From contig NC_051120.1 in NCBI RefSeq assembly GCF_014839805.1, forward strand, positions 7,502,001 to 7,566,000: 64,000 bases of DNA, read 5' to 3'. Both the position numbers and the translations under genes were made by a program. This stretch comes from Manduca sexta (Eukaryota > Arthropoda > Insecta > Lepidoptera > Sphingidae). The notes below the pieces were generated by a model. It made no database searches and had not been told where the DNA came from. It worked only from the letters and a program-made list of their open reading frames with translations. Positions 45,005 to 55,675 of this stretch are shown one piece after another; position 1 is the first letter of the stretch; the number at the start of each line of letters is the position of its first letter.

Positions 45005-45385
45005 TTATGTTTACGAGAATGTAAGACATTGAAATAGAACTATTTTGCGATTTTTTTCGTGGTTTTTATATAGTTAATACGCTGTAAACTTGATGGCCCA
45101 GGGCTGGTTCCGCGCAGCTATCTTAGTGCATAAAGATACCCCGGGGCCGTCTCATATGTGCCGAAGAAGGCCATCGCGGGTTTTGGTTAGTATGCTGGTG
45201 TAGGGTATATACAGGGGTAGTGACTCGATTCAATGCTCGCTCAGACTCCCTAGGTGAAGGTAGTAATAGAGCGCTTTAACGCCGCAAAAAAAAAAAACAT
45301 AAGGCTTGAAAGCTGCGAAGTCTTCAAAACATCGGGAGATAATTATAATATTATAAAAACCGAGATAAAATCCCTAAAATGGTTT
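45005..45385 (+). repeat. Family E repeat, split by a poly(A)-tailed insertion
   Basis: The left part reads TATGTTTACGAGAATGTAAG and TTTTTTCGTGGTTTTTATAT (45007-45075). The right part resumes at about 45298 with CATAAGGCTTGAAAGCTGCG, GAAGTCTTCAAAACATCGGG and ATAAAAACCGAGATAAAATC. Between them sits about 215 bases of unrelated, GC-richer sequence ending in an A-run. Confidence 0.65.
45080..45297 (+). mobile_element. Poly(A)-tailed retroposon insertion (LINE 3' end or SINE)
   Basis: The block GATGGCCCAGGGCTGGTTCC to TAACGCCGC is followed by 12 A residues at about 45286-45297. It interrupts the family E repeat, so it is a later insertion. No coding sequence is recognised. I infer retroposition from the A-tail and clean interruption. 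Confidence 0.5.
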
Positions 45386-46258
45386 GTTTTAATGGTATTA
45401 TGCATAATATATATGAAGGGTACCAGGGAATCTTGGTGAAAACTAGAATTCGGATAGTTCAACCATTAATGCTGCAAACTTCGAAAAGTTAGGGAAAAAT
45501 AAACAACAAATAATAAAATCCGAAAATTATTTTTTTCAAATGAACTACTATTGTAATTAATTTTATCGATATTTTTTTTAATATTGAGCTCAGAGCCTCG
45601 TACGAATTCAAAATATATTACGAATTCTGAAAACAAAATCTTGTTACTGTTAGCATTGCTGCATTCAAAAATGTGTTTATTACATGGATATTAAACATAT
45701 TTACGTATAGTTTTTTACGTATGATTTAAAATTTATAGAAGCTTATGAGCTCATGGCTTTATCCCCGTAAAGTTATGTGCAACGACGTATTTGGTATACT
45801 TCGCTTAAATCATTAAATTCCATAACGTAATATTGAATTTATCTGTACGTATATTAAGTACAAATTCCAATATCAACTTAAGTGAAAAAGGAGTCAAAAA
45901 TAAAAATATAAATTAATTGAAAGTCGAACCTAGCACACGATCTACAGCTCAAAAAGACCAATACACCAATGTGATTAGAAACATACAATGTTATACCGGC
46001 TAAGTATTGCGTAGCAGGCAAAAATATACTTCGAGGAAACGTGCTCACATTTAGAACTGTGTTGCCAATCATCTAATATTATAAGGAGAACGTTTGTTAA
46101 AATATTTGCGAGAAGTTAACAGAGAAACGGCTGAATGAATTCAGATGAAATTCACATAATAGGTCATGTTTATAAACGTGTAGATGACATATAGGCTGGT
46201 CTTATCCCAGAAAACTGTGGAGTAGCTTATGTATCGCGAAAAACTTTTACAGAGGCGC

Positions 46259-46613
46259 AATAGCGAGCAAATCGGTGATAGCCTAGTTGGGTGTGGAACG
46301 GACTGCCAAGACGAATGTCCGCAGGTCCAAATGACAAGGGCACACACCTCTGACTTTTCTAAAATCATGTGTGTATTCTTTGTGAATTTATCGTTCTCTT
46401 TAACGGTGAAGGAAAACATCGTGAGGAAACCTGCACATCTGAAAAGTTCTCTATAGGAATTTTGAACGTGTGGGAAGTCTACCAATCCGCACTAGGCCAG
46501 CGTGGTGGACTAAGGCCTAATCCCTCTCAGTAGTGTCGGAGGCCCGTGCTCAGCAGTGGGCAAGTATATAATACAGGACTGATATTATTTTTATTATTAT
46601 TAATAGCGAGCAA
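46259..46613 (+). repeat. Family A tRNA-derived SINE with 12-bp target duplication
   Basis: AATAGCGAGCAA stands on both sides (46259-46270 and 46602-46613), so the insertion limits are exact: the SINE is 46271-46601. The head TCGGTGATAGCCTAGTTGGG carries the A box, and GGTCCAAATGAC is an eroded B box. The body and the ATT-rich tail match the copy at 11829. The intact duplication suggests a fairly young insertion. Confidence 0.92.
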
Positions 46614-47944
46614 TAACTAGTGACCTATAAATCTTGTAGGTGATTAAAAATACTGAGACCTATTGAGACTAAACCTATAATTTCTCAAGTTTGACCGCAG
46701 TTGAGCTCTATCTAGCTTTGTAATTATAAGTTCTGGAATCCTGCTAACGTTTACAGATAATTATGGCAATGCAAGTGAGTTAGTATAGTTTTATAAGACT
46801 ATTTATGAAGTCGCATGATGCGGCGACAAATCTTTCTTAGGTTTTTCTTAAAACAAAACACTCATTACGCCTTCATCTCAGAAGTTGTAGGCAGAGTTGC
46901 CATCAGGGAGCCCACTTTTTACCATGTGTCTCATTATCGCTTATCGGGCACAATATCCGGACTCCGGACTGAGACTGGACAGAAACCTTTCCTATTATAA
47001 TAATATTCCTTAAAATGTTCCTACATTTCGGGTACTTAAATACTTTTATATAAAACTGTCCCTTGGCAACAAAACTTCGTTAATTCCAAAGTACCCGCAA
47101 CTATGCAAGTAAGCTTCAAAATACAAGGAAATCCAAGTAACTTATCGTATACAGGAAGACGTTCTAAAATTATCGACCACTTATTAGAGATGGTAACTTA
47201 ATAGCCTGCGGTCATATTTATGTACTAGAGGCGATCATACTACGTCAAGCCAGTCTTGCTATAGCCGAGACAGCCGGAATTTGCTCTATTAAGAAGCCCA
47301 AGACACTGTTATTAAAGTGAACGAGTAATGGTATTTACGTTACCTGGTTTGCTGCGGTTAATAAAATTTAGAACAAAGTGGGGACAATATTAAAATATTT
47401 TAAAGACTTTTATAAAATTTGAATTTATTGAGTCATAAAATGTTACGTAAACATTGTAAAACTTGCAGTTGTGGTTATTTATTTATTGGATAAGGATTGC
47501 CAACGGAGTTTACAATAATTCTTATAATATCTACACGTATTTATAATCGCTTACGTAATTGTAACTCTAGTTATAAGCAATCACAGCATGAGCCACAATC
47601 TTTAAGACAATAAAAAATGCTCAAGTACTTAGTCTATTAATTGTTAAACAGATAAAACTATTATAATAGTAAAAAAAGAAATAAAAACTATTTAAATGTA
47701 ACAATTTATAAAATAGGTTAATTGGTAGAATTCTTGAATCATCGAATGTATTCGATGGATAAACTTTATCTGAAAGGACCTAATACACAAGAAAATCGTT
47801 TTAAAACAGCTTTGAATGACACCCACGTGAGTTATGTAACTATTTGAACCGAGTATTTATGTATTTACATAACGAGATTTATAGGTCGTTGCCCTGATTT
47901 TTGATAAGCCTTGTTCAGTAACAATAGTAACTTTTAGGAGGATA
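46614..47944. other. Unassigned AT-rich stretch
   Basis: No gene, RNA or repeat family recognised. The 61-codon open frame at 46815-47000 has no domain. Confidence 0.45.
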
Positions 47945-48050
47945 AATTGTAAAACACTATTGCACTCGTCATCCTGAGATTTAAGATGTTGCATCTCAAA
48001 ATGTCCAGACTTGGATCTCAAGATGTGCGGTTCTAAACGTGTAGAAGAAA
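47945..48050 (-). repeat. Family D retroposon fragment, reverse orientation
   Basis: Plus-strand words CACTCGTCATCCTGAGATTT, AAATGTCCAGA and GTTCTAAACGTGTAGAA match the inverted body of family D as in the 62737 copy (CATCCTGAGACATGAGATGT, TATGTCCAATAG, CCTTCTAAACGGAA). Diverged, with no tail. Confidence 0.5.
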
Positions 48051-49919
48051 TCCTTTCCCAGAAATAGTATAAAATTCATCTAATTTGCAAAATTCTTCAT
48101 TTGCTTTTAACCACGTAATGTCCAAAATCTAATCATCGTAATATTTCGCATTATTTTTATTAATAAGGATAACTTTTATTATTTTTAGCATTTGTTATAT
48201 TTATTATGTTCGTATAAATTTCAATCAAATCACATTTTCTTTACATTGGTAAGTGTAGTCTGAAGCAACGAAGCGACCGCATTCCACGCAACTCGGCTAA
48301 GACCATTGAAACAAACATAATCTTGGAGTATAATAAACAGGTTTCGCAACCTAACCATGTTTAATACGTTTTAACTGGAGGAACCGAGTTGGGAAAACAC
48401 AGGAATTGTAATGTAATTAGAGTTAATTTGCTGTAATATTAAATGTGTAATGTTTGTGGTTATTGCTTTCACATATTTTGAAAATTGCCTGTATATGTAT
48501 ATTTTACAAATATTTCCAAATTAAATAACAAAGGAATGTTAGAATGCAACTACATTTCAACACTCTGTTTTCTATCAAAGATTATGTTTTAAAATCCCAG
48601 TTGACACGCAAAATGCGAGAAACTTACGTGATCTCATTAAAAGTGGTAAGTAGAACTTAATCACTAGGGGATTAGTACACGAGTACTGTTCTTGAAGATT
48701 TGAAGTGTGTATTTTGTGCAGTTTTCTTTTTAGAATACATAACATAAAATTAAAGTTATTTCGTAAAATAAATTTGCATTATTCTTATTCTATATGACGG
48801 ATCTCAAGATGTTTTTTATTGTCACAAAATGTATTGTATGTAAAATATTTTCCTACCTTTTAGTACACGGTCAAATTTACTATTGTGATTAAGAGGAAAA
48901 GAACTAGTCACATCAAAGTTCTATTAGGTAACGATAGTTTCGCTCTCATTGGAGTGTCAGCCTATTTACAGGCTACCCTAAAAACAACATTTTATTAGAA
49001 TTCTTTCTATCCAATTAAGAGTTTGCAAGTGTGATTACTATCGAATAAGGGATCTTTAGTTTCCAATCCAATTTGCTTTATTCCCTCGCGTGTCTTGGCG
49101 GGAAGCGATTTATTTTGATTATAGCTGTTCCTGTAGAAAACAAGCAATAAATTAACAGTGACGAGTTAATTAGCCGCCGTGTTCCCAATACCATTAACGG
49201 TGCGATGACAGCTCCTGGATTACAAGAAATTGATGCCATTCGTTCTGGCTAAATTTGTTATGATTAACTTTTGTTTATGCTTTTAGATTTGGCGTTGCCC
49301 ATTGTTTTGGTTCAAGGTTTCAGTTTCAAATACATGAAAAGACCGTGGTGTATCTCCCAAGTCTTCTTGTTTTGGTTATTACTGGTAGATTTATATTTTA
49401 CCCAAATTCAGGCTTGATCGAAATTTCAAGGTATTCTTTAGTTCTTTTTAAATATTCAAGGAAAGACCGCGATGTAATTCTAAATTTACTCATAAATAGC
49501 CGCTAACTTTGATTTATATGAACGCCTTTTCAAAATAGTTTTAGCTTTGTTTACGAATGCCATTACAAACGCAAAATGAGGTAAGAAATCTTGTATTCTG
49601 TTTTAACATTAAACGTTACTTTGAAGTCATTAAGAGCTAATGGATACGTGATATACAAAATGAAATTCGCTCCGTGTTCATCGCTCGGTATTTTTGATAT
49701 TATTACATTACAAAGGTTTAAAATGTTTGTGAAAGAATTTTAATATCTTTTTATAAACATTCGCTCGAGGGTTGTGCACCGCGAATTGTTTCACCCAAGC
49801 GGTTTTTACGTGCATGTATACATTAAAGTTTATTTTCATCTATGGATGTTAGTATTAACTTTGTGTTTTTGTGATTTAGTGTTTGTAACTTGTTGATTTG
49901 TTAATTTTTTTTCAAATTA
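48051..49919. other. Unassigned AT-rich stretch
   Basis: No gene, RNA or repeat family recognised on either strand. Confidence 0.45.
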
Positions 49920-50125
49920 TTTTTCAGTTACTAGCTTTTGCCTGCGCCTCCGCCTGCCTGAAAAAGTTTTTTTGGGATAAATATTTTCCCGGGTTAAAAG
50001 TACTCTATAGCACTCAGGAGTAATGCAACTTCCTATTAAAAAAAAACTGTTTAATAGTTCTAGAGATGAGCGCGTTCAAACAAACAATTTTTCAGCTTCA
50101 TATGTTAGTATAGTTCAATATCCTC
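49920..50125 (+). mobile_element. Lep1/Helitron-like repeat, short copy
   Basis: It begins ACTAGCTTTTGCCTGCGCCT, then GAAAAAGTTTTTTTGGGATA and ATTTTCCCGGGTTAAAAGTA, and ends GAGATGAGCGCGTTCAAACA, CAGCTTCATATGTTAGTATAG. The same head and tail words bracket the 25690-26705 copy, here with the middle and minisatellite missing. Confidence 0.55.
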
Positions 50126-51487
50126 CTGCCTACAATTGCTTTTAAAAGATTTGTTACTCTTAGTTTGTAGATTAACTAAACACTGACAACTGATTGCCTC
50201 AATTGTGTGTTGTATCTGCAACAAAACACAATCTGCGCAGCGTTTATAAAGGTACATTTTTTGAATTGCGTAATACCGCATCTGAAAATAGAAGGCATTC
50301 CAATTTTAAATGAGAAATCCGACCGCTCAAGGCCTGTCGATAGCATTTAAAGTGTTAAAAACTTAAACTATTTCTAGTGACAGGGTTAAAATAGAAAAGG
50401 AACGTTATTGCTTCACGTGAAAAACTCCGCTTGAAACCACTTAAAAGGCCTGTGGAATTTTGAACACGCACGCGACCGAAAATGTGTATTTAGGACGTAT
50501 TACTGGCCGGTTTAATGCGGAGATTTCAGAACTCACTCGCGAGCCGCGATGTACTTGTTATGGCTTTTGATGAGTTAAAAGTGCGTGTGATTTACGGTTT
50601 TATTTCTTTGGATTTTTTTGAAGTTAGAGGAGGTAATTTCATTGTTAAGTGTTAGGTTTAGATACGGGCCGAAATAAAAATAAACCACACTTACAGAGAA
50701 GTAGTGTGGCGTATATAAAAAGTCTATAACTTGAAAAACATCTTTGTCTGCGGCACGTTTGAGGCGACTGAAGTCGCCTCATCTCACAATAAACCGACGT
50801 AAAGTTGCTGTGATATTACCGGAGGAAACACAACCAAAATTCTTATTCCTTACCTTAAAGGTCGCAACAACTTGCTGGGCGCCATCATTCTTGACAGTAT
50901 GCAGATTTATGAACATTGAGCACGAATTGTTATCTATTGACAATGAACTACTGTATAATTTAGATAAACCGTCTTTCAAGTTTAATCCAAGATATGTACA
51001 TGCTTGTTTTTTTAATTACTTCTATAAATTTTCATCCGTCCAAACAGGTAGTTCTATATTCCACCGTCACCTATATATATGACAGCGAATTTCTTAGTAA
51101 AAATCATAAAGTTCCGAGGATTGTTTCTTACAAAAGAGCAAATGAACCATAGCTTCCCATAGATAATAAACAAAAATATTCCGAGCCATCCCAATGTTCA
51201 TATTTGATTTAATTTACATAATGACTGACCTTTCATTGTGATGGACGTCATTATTTTATTTTGCATGACTGGCGATGAGATGACTGCATGGTTCTGATAG
51301 CTGCTGTATTGAAGTGTTCTATTTTTTATGGATCTGCTAAGTATTGCTCGTGGGTCACGTGAATCTTTCCCGGTATTTCCGGTGTTCTCTCAGGGGCAAA
51401 AACAGCCCCGGAACATGGTCTGTTAGCGTACCAAATTTCACCTTAATTTGTTTATCGGTTTCTGTGTTTACTTCTGCTGCTTCTGAT
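50126..51487. other. Unassigned stretch
   Basis: No confident gene. An open frame at 50744-51082 (112 codons) shows no family resemblance and has no splice or promoter context I can point to. ATTTCCCGGTATTTCCGGTG near 51365 and following resembles dispersed-repeat sequence. Confidence 0.4.
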
Positions 51488-51675
51488 GGTAAGTCGAGTG
51501 GGGTCCAATATAATATCGACTGTTGGGAGATGACAACTCTTCGATAGTCGACACAATTTTGCCGGCCTGATGGAACCTGATATACACAGACTGATCTCGG
51601 TACACGACACACTTACGTAGGCCACTATGGCGTGTTCGCTATCCAGGTGGATATAAAATATATCCTAACACGAGC
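51488..51675 (-). repeat. Family C retroposon copy 4, reverse orientation
   Basis: Plus-strand words in inverted order: GATGGTAAGTCGAGTGGGGTCC, ATCGACTGTTGGGAGATGACA, TGATATACACAGACTGATCTCGG and GATATAAAATATATCCTA. They match the inverse of the 53012 copy throughout. Confidence 0.75.
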
Positions 51676-52245
51676 ATGTCCAAATGTCTTCACAACAATT
51701 CGCATATATAATATTAGAAAGGATTTGTCTTTAATAGACAGCATCCTTGTAACGTGTTGCATCGACTCCACACTGGAATAGGACAAGGGCCAACAGAACT
51801 AGGCTATTTAAAAGTGAACTCTTCCTAGAAATTAGTTACTTGGAAGCCCTAACCTCATTTTCATAGACGTCCTGTCCAGTCATAATACAACACTGATATT
51901 GTTGTCTCTTGTTTAACGTTCTCGTAATGTTTACTGTTGCTTGTGGTCTGAAATGATTTAATCCGATTTCATGGTTCAGTGCGCCACTCCAACCGAATTA
52001 AGCACTCCACATGCTATCACAGACGCCAGTTCGAAGAATTCTCGCTTTGATCTCGGCACCAACTTGTTACCTGAAACCTCATTGTTAATTCGAATAAACA
52101 GATGTTTAGTGGGTGACAAAACGGCTGAAATGAGAAGCCCTGGCTTCGATCCTGGGAAGGAGTGTTGATTTGCAAATGTGTTAGGACATTTTGCTGGTAG
52201 CTTTCATATGTGAGAATCCACCTAGGTACTTTATACTACTGTTTA

Positions 52246-52290
52246 TTTCTATTTATTTATTTATTTATTTATTATTATTTATTTCTATCG
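52246..52290 (+). repeat. (ATTT)n microsatellite
   Basis: Repeated TATTTATTTATTTATTTATT with one ATT slip. It lies directly before the family D fragment. Confidence 0.85.
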
Positions 52291-52380
52291 TCAAGCAGCT
52301 GTGTGTAGTCACTGTTGTGTTCCAGTTTGTGTTGTGTACGACTTTGTAGTCAGTAGGTAATGTTTTTATGGTTTATCATA
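52270..52380 (+). repeat. Family D retroposon fragment (upstream part)
   Basis: TCAAGCAGCTGTGTGTAGTCACTG then TTGTGTTCCAGTTTG matches the minus-strand read of the 62737 copy (CCAAGCAGCAGTGTGTAGTCACTG, TTGTGTTCCGTTTAG). The downstream body has decayed. Confidence 0.6.
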
Positions 52381-53011
52381 TACACAGAGCCAAATGGCTG
52401 TAGACTACACTCGAACACTTACTAAGTCATCAACGTACCGGTTATAAAGAACCGTTCTTCAATGTGATACTCCCAATCGAAGTTCCCACATTACAAATCT
52501 AAATTGGCCATAGATGATGCATGGGTATTTTTTCTTCATATGATTTTACAATTTAGCCTTATATTATTGGACAATTATAGCTTATAATTAATAACATTTC
52601 GAGTGTTTGTTCACGTTTGGGAGATAGGAAAAGTGGGGGGGGTCCACTATTTGATACGTAGCTAGCCCCGATGTGTATGGTTTAAGACTTGTTGCTTCAT
52701 CTTATCGTGAGTCCGTGAAACGGTCCTAAAGCACGCGAGATTTTATTATACCCTTAATTAGGGCTGAAAATGTGGGACTGGGTCGATGTTGACATTGCGT
52801 ATGAGCGTTTAATATGCATTTATATGTTTACTTTATTTAAGGGATAATGGTTTATGTACGGAACGTGACTTTATTATTTTGCTTTTAACAACTTCCCCTA
52901 TTCACTCTTAGATAAGTAATTCATATACAAGGAATATATTAAAAGTAGGTGTTAATTGAGACTTCGCTCGCGTGAAATGTCATTCCCACTACAAAAGTTC
53001 CCTAAACTTTG

Positions 53012-53272
53012 CTGGTGGTAGGATATATTTTATATCTGCTGGGATAGCGACCACAGCACACAATATGTTAAAACCCGCCATTGTGGCTCACGTAAGTATG
53101 CCGCGTTCCGGGATCAGCCTGTGTATATCTGATTTCCACAGGCCGACATAATTGTGTCGACTGCTAAGGGGTAATCATCTCTCGTCAGTCGACTTTTTAT
53201 TGGACCCACTCCAATTACCATCAGGTGCGGTGCGGCCACGTTGCCATGCCCGTATCAAAAAAAAAACACCAA
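53012..53272 (+). repeat. Family C retroposon copy 5, with poly(A) tail
   Basis: The most complete copy. It starts GCTGGTGGTAGGATATATTT, then GGGATAGCGACCACAGCACA, GTTAAAACCCGCCATTGTGG, CGCGTTCCGGGATCAGCCTG, GTGTCGACTGCTAAGGGGTA and CAATTACCATCAGGTGCGGT. It ends GCCCGTATC followed by ten A residues. The A-tail fixes the orientation and shows a retroposon. Confidence 0.85.
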
Positions 53273-55009
53273 TGACTTAAAGATTCACCTATTCAGCCAG
53301 TTGCTTTTTGTAAAATACCTTTATTTCCCATAAAAGCAAATACCGGGACAAAAACTAATTAAATCAAAATACGTTCCTGTTTCTGCGTTTACTTCTAACA
53401 AAGTTCCAAACATTTTTACAAACGCATTTATAATATTAAAATGAATGTACTATAGTATCAAAACCGCACTTGTAAAGTCTCTTGAAGAATGACGGTAAAC
53501 GACGGGAAAGAACCAATTATGAAGTCACGGGACCGTTGATTACTACTATTACTACTACTTACTCTGTTTCAAACACAACGAAACAATGGAAGACATGAAT
53601 AAATCAATTACTGTAGGAAACACACAGTTTCAAATATAACCAAAGTGTGCTCAGCAGTTTCTTAAAAACATAAAATACAGACACATTTTCATGTTCCATT
53701 TAAGAATAGATATACGAATTTATGACATATTCTCAATTCTCAAGTCCGGTTTTAGATTATGTTAGCTAGTCAGCTGTCTATCGCAAGTCCGATCAAAATT
53801 ATATTCCAGTGGGTAAGATAATTTAGATGGCTATCAATTTGAATACAAACTATTGATACTAGCTAGAGTTCATTGGTTAGAGGTCAATAAGTAAGCCACT
53901 AACATAAACCTGTCTTGAACAAAATAATTTAGTAATCGTAACTAATCAGTCTGGCATCTTGTCACGCAACAAATACTTTTTGAATATATAGTTTGAAAGG
54001 TTGAAGTCAAAGTCAAGTTTAGATGCAAAAGTAAGTTGTTACTTTTACCGTCCTAGTCAGGACAACTGAACGAAGAAACTTCTTACCTGTGAATTTTCTA
54101 GAGAATTTTAATTTTCTTTGACCTATACAATATCCAAAAGTCAAACTGCAACATGCCTTTCCAGCATTGCTAGATGATTTCTGTCTTACATATAAGAGAA
54201 ATATTCTGTTGTCATATATGATGCAATCACAATAACTTTTCCTCTGACTGACGCTTTCAAACAAATTAAAACTTTAACCTTTAATTATTAATAGACATTT
54301 TCGAGTAGTTACTGTAACAACTGCGTCTAAAAGACTGCTCTTACGTGTTAATTGTTTTTAGTCTTAAACCCATTTAGTTAATGATCCAAGACAAACTTTT
54401 TTACGGCCTAAAGTTGAACGCGCTTTACATTTTACGTACAATGTTTGGTTAATTACACATTGGGAGGTGTGTTAACTCCTTTGTAGCGGTTTTCCAATTT
54501 TAGAACTATTAGCTTAGTTTAACACGTTAATGTGACCACAGATTTGAAATGTTTCGGTTGTGCCTATCGTGTTAAATGGGTTTAATCTTCATGTTTCTTG
54601 GGGAGCAGTTAGCCTGGTTTGTGTAGACGTTAAAGTCGGAATAACACAAAATACTAAAGTAATAACTTAAAGCAACTACTCCTAACAAACATCGTCACAA
54701 ACTTTCATATTAATAAGATTAACTACGCTAACATATTATACAATTCGCTACTAAATCAATCTTGACTCTGGAAAAACTTACGAATAGTTGAACACTCAAA
54801 ACTTATGTCCGCCAACTTCTGTTCGCCTGGTAAGTCGGAAGGTCAATAGTAAATAGTAACAAAAAGGCTAGGGGAAACTTTTAATGCGTTTGGAAATAAA
54901 TCGGACTATTTATCTTTATAAAGAACAGTGTAATGGCGAGAGGACTGGGGAATCTTCAGACAGGACTGAACACTTGATGCTGGAACACGGTTGTAGGTTT
55001 TGTGAGAGA
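53273..55009. other. Unassigned AT-rich stretch
   Basis: Contains a short (ACT)n run near 53535-53565. No gene, RNA or other repeat is recognised. The open frame at 54019-54264 (minus) has no domain. Confidence 0.45.
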
Positions 55010-55220
55010 GAATTCTATAAAACATTGATTCCCAAAGTGGTCCAAGTGGACCCCCAGGGGTCCACGGGAGACTTGATGAGGATCTATATTGGCGTGACCA
55101 AAAAATGGGGGCCCACAAAATTTTTCTGGTTTGATAGTAAAGTACTAAAATGTTGGCTTGAATTCACCTATCAATGTAGGCAGATAATATTAATAGGGGT
55201 TGTAAGAGGCACGATGACCC
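55010..55220. mobile_element. hAT-like non-autonomous element fragment
   Basis: TTGATTCCCAAAGTGGTCCA followed by GTGGACCCCCAGGGGTCCAC resembles the ends of hAT-type elements seen widely in animals. GTGGACCCC/GGGGTCCAC is a perfect local inverted repeat. The open frame across it (54884-55228) has no transposase motif. No partner end or 8-bp duplication was identified. Confidence 0.4.
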
Positions 55221-55499
55221 CAACATAGCCCCTTGCGATGGCTGGGCGGTAGTTGACTTTCTCTGCGAAACCTAAGAAAAAGTCCACCGAAACAAGCAAA
55301 ATTTTAAAAGGAGTCTATGAAAAAAAAAGTTTAGGAACCTCTGCTATAGAGCAAGTCTTTATTTCAAAGGAGCACTGTTTGGTCGTTGAGACTTGGGAAT
55401 GTTATAGTTATTGTAAATTCTGGTTTAGTACACCAAATAACAAGTGACACAACAAAGTCTCTGAGATGTAAAGAGTTATGTAATTACTGGCAGGACTGT

Positions 55500-55675
55500 C
55501 GTATAGGAGGTCAAATGGGTAGGTGCCACCACTATGTCTATTTCTACCATCAAGCACCATCGTGCATGTACTGTTATGTTTCAGTTTGAAGGACATTGCA
55601 GCCAGCGTAATTACTGGGCTATAAGAGACTTAATAACAACTTATGTGAGGGTAACGTGCGCAGTGGAGTGATTAT
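55500..55675 (+). repeat. Family D-related retroposon copy
   Basis: GGTGCCACCACTATGTCTAT, TACCATCAAGCA, CTGTTATGTTTCAGTTTGAAGG, GCCAGCGTAATTACTGGGCT and AGAGACTTAATAACAACTTATG follow the order of family D (CAAGCAG, GTTGTGTTCC, GCCAGTGTAACTACTGG, AGACTTAACATCTCATG). It is the most complete upstream part in the window and lacks a tail. Confidence 0.7.

Larger units (their letters stand above)
51676..53011. other. Unassigned stretch with small repeats
   Basis: It holds an (ATTT)n run at about 52246-52290 and a family D fragment at about 52270-52380. A G-run at 52637-52644 is followed by TCCACTATTTGATACGTAGC, shared with 4334-4375. No gene seen. Confidence 0.5.

Noticed and set aside
54884..55228. 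114-codon frame that might be a domesticated transposase
   Set aside because: It crosses a hAT-like end with a local inverted repeat and contains no transposase or zinc-finger motif.
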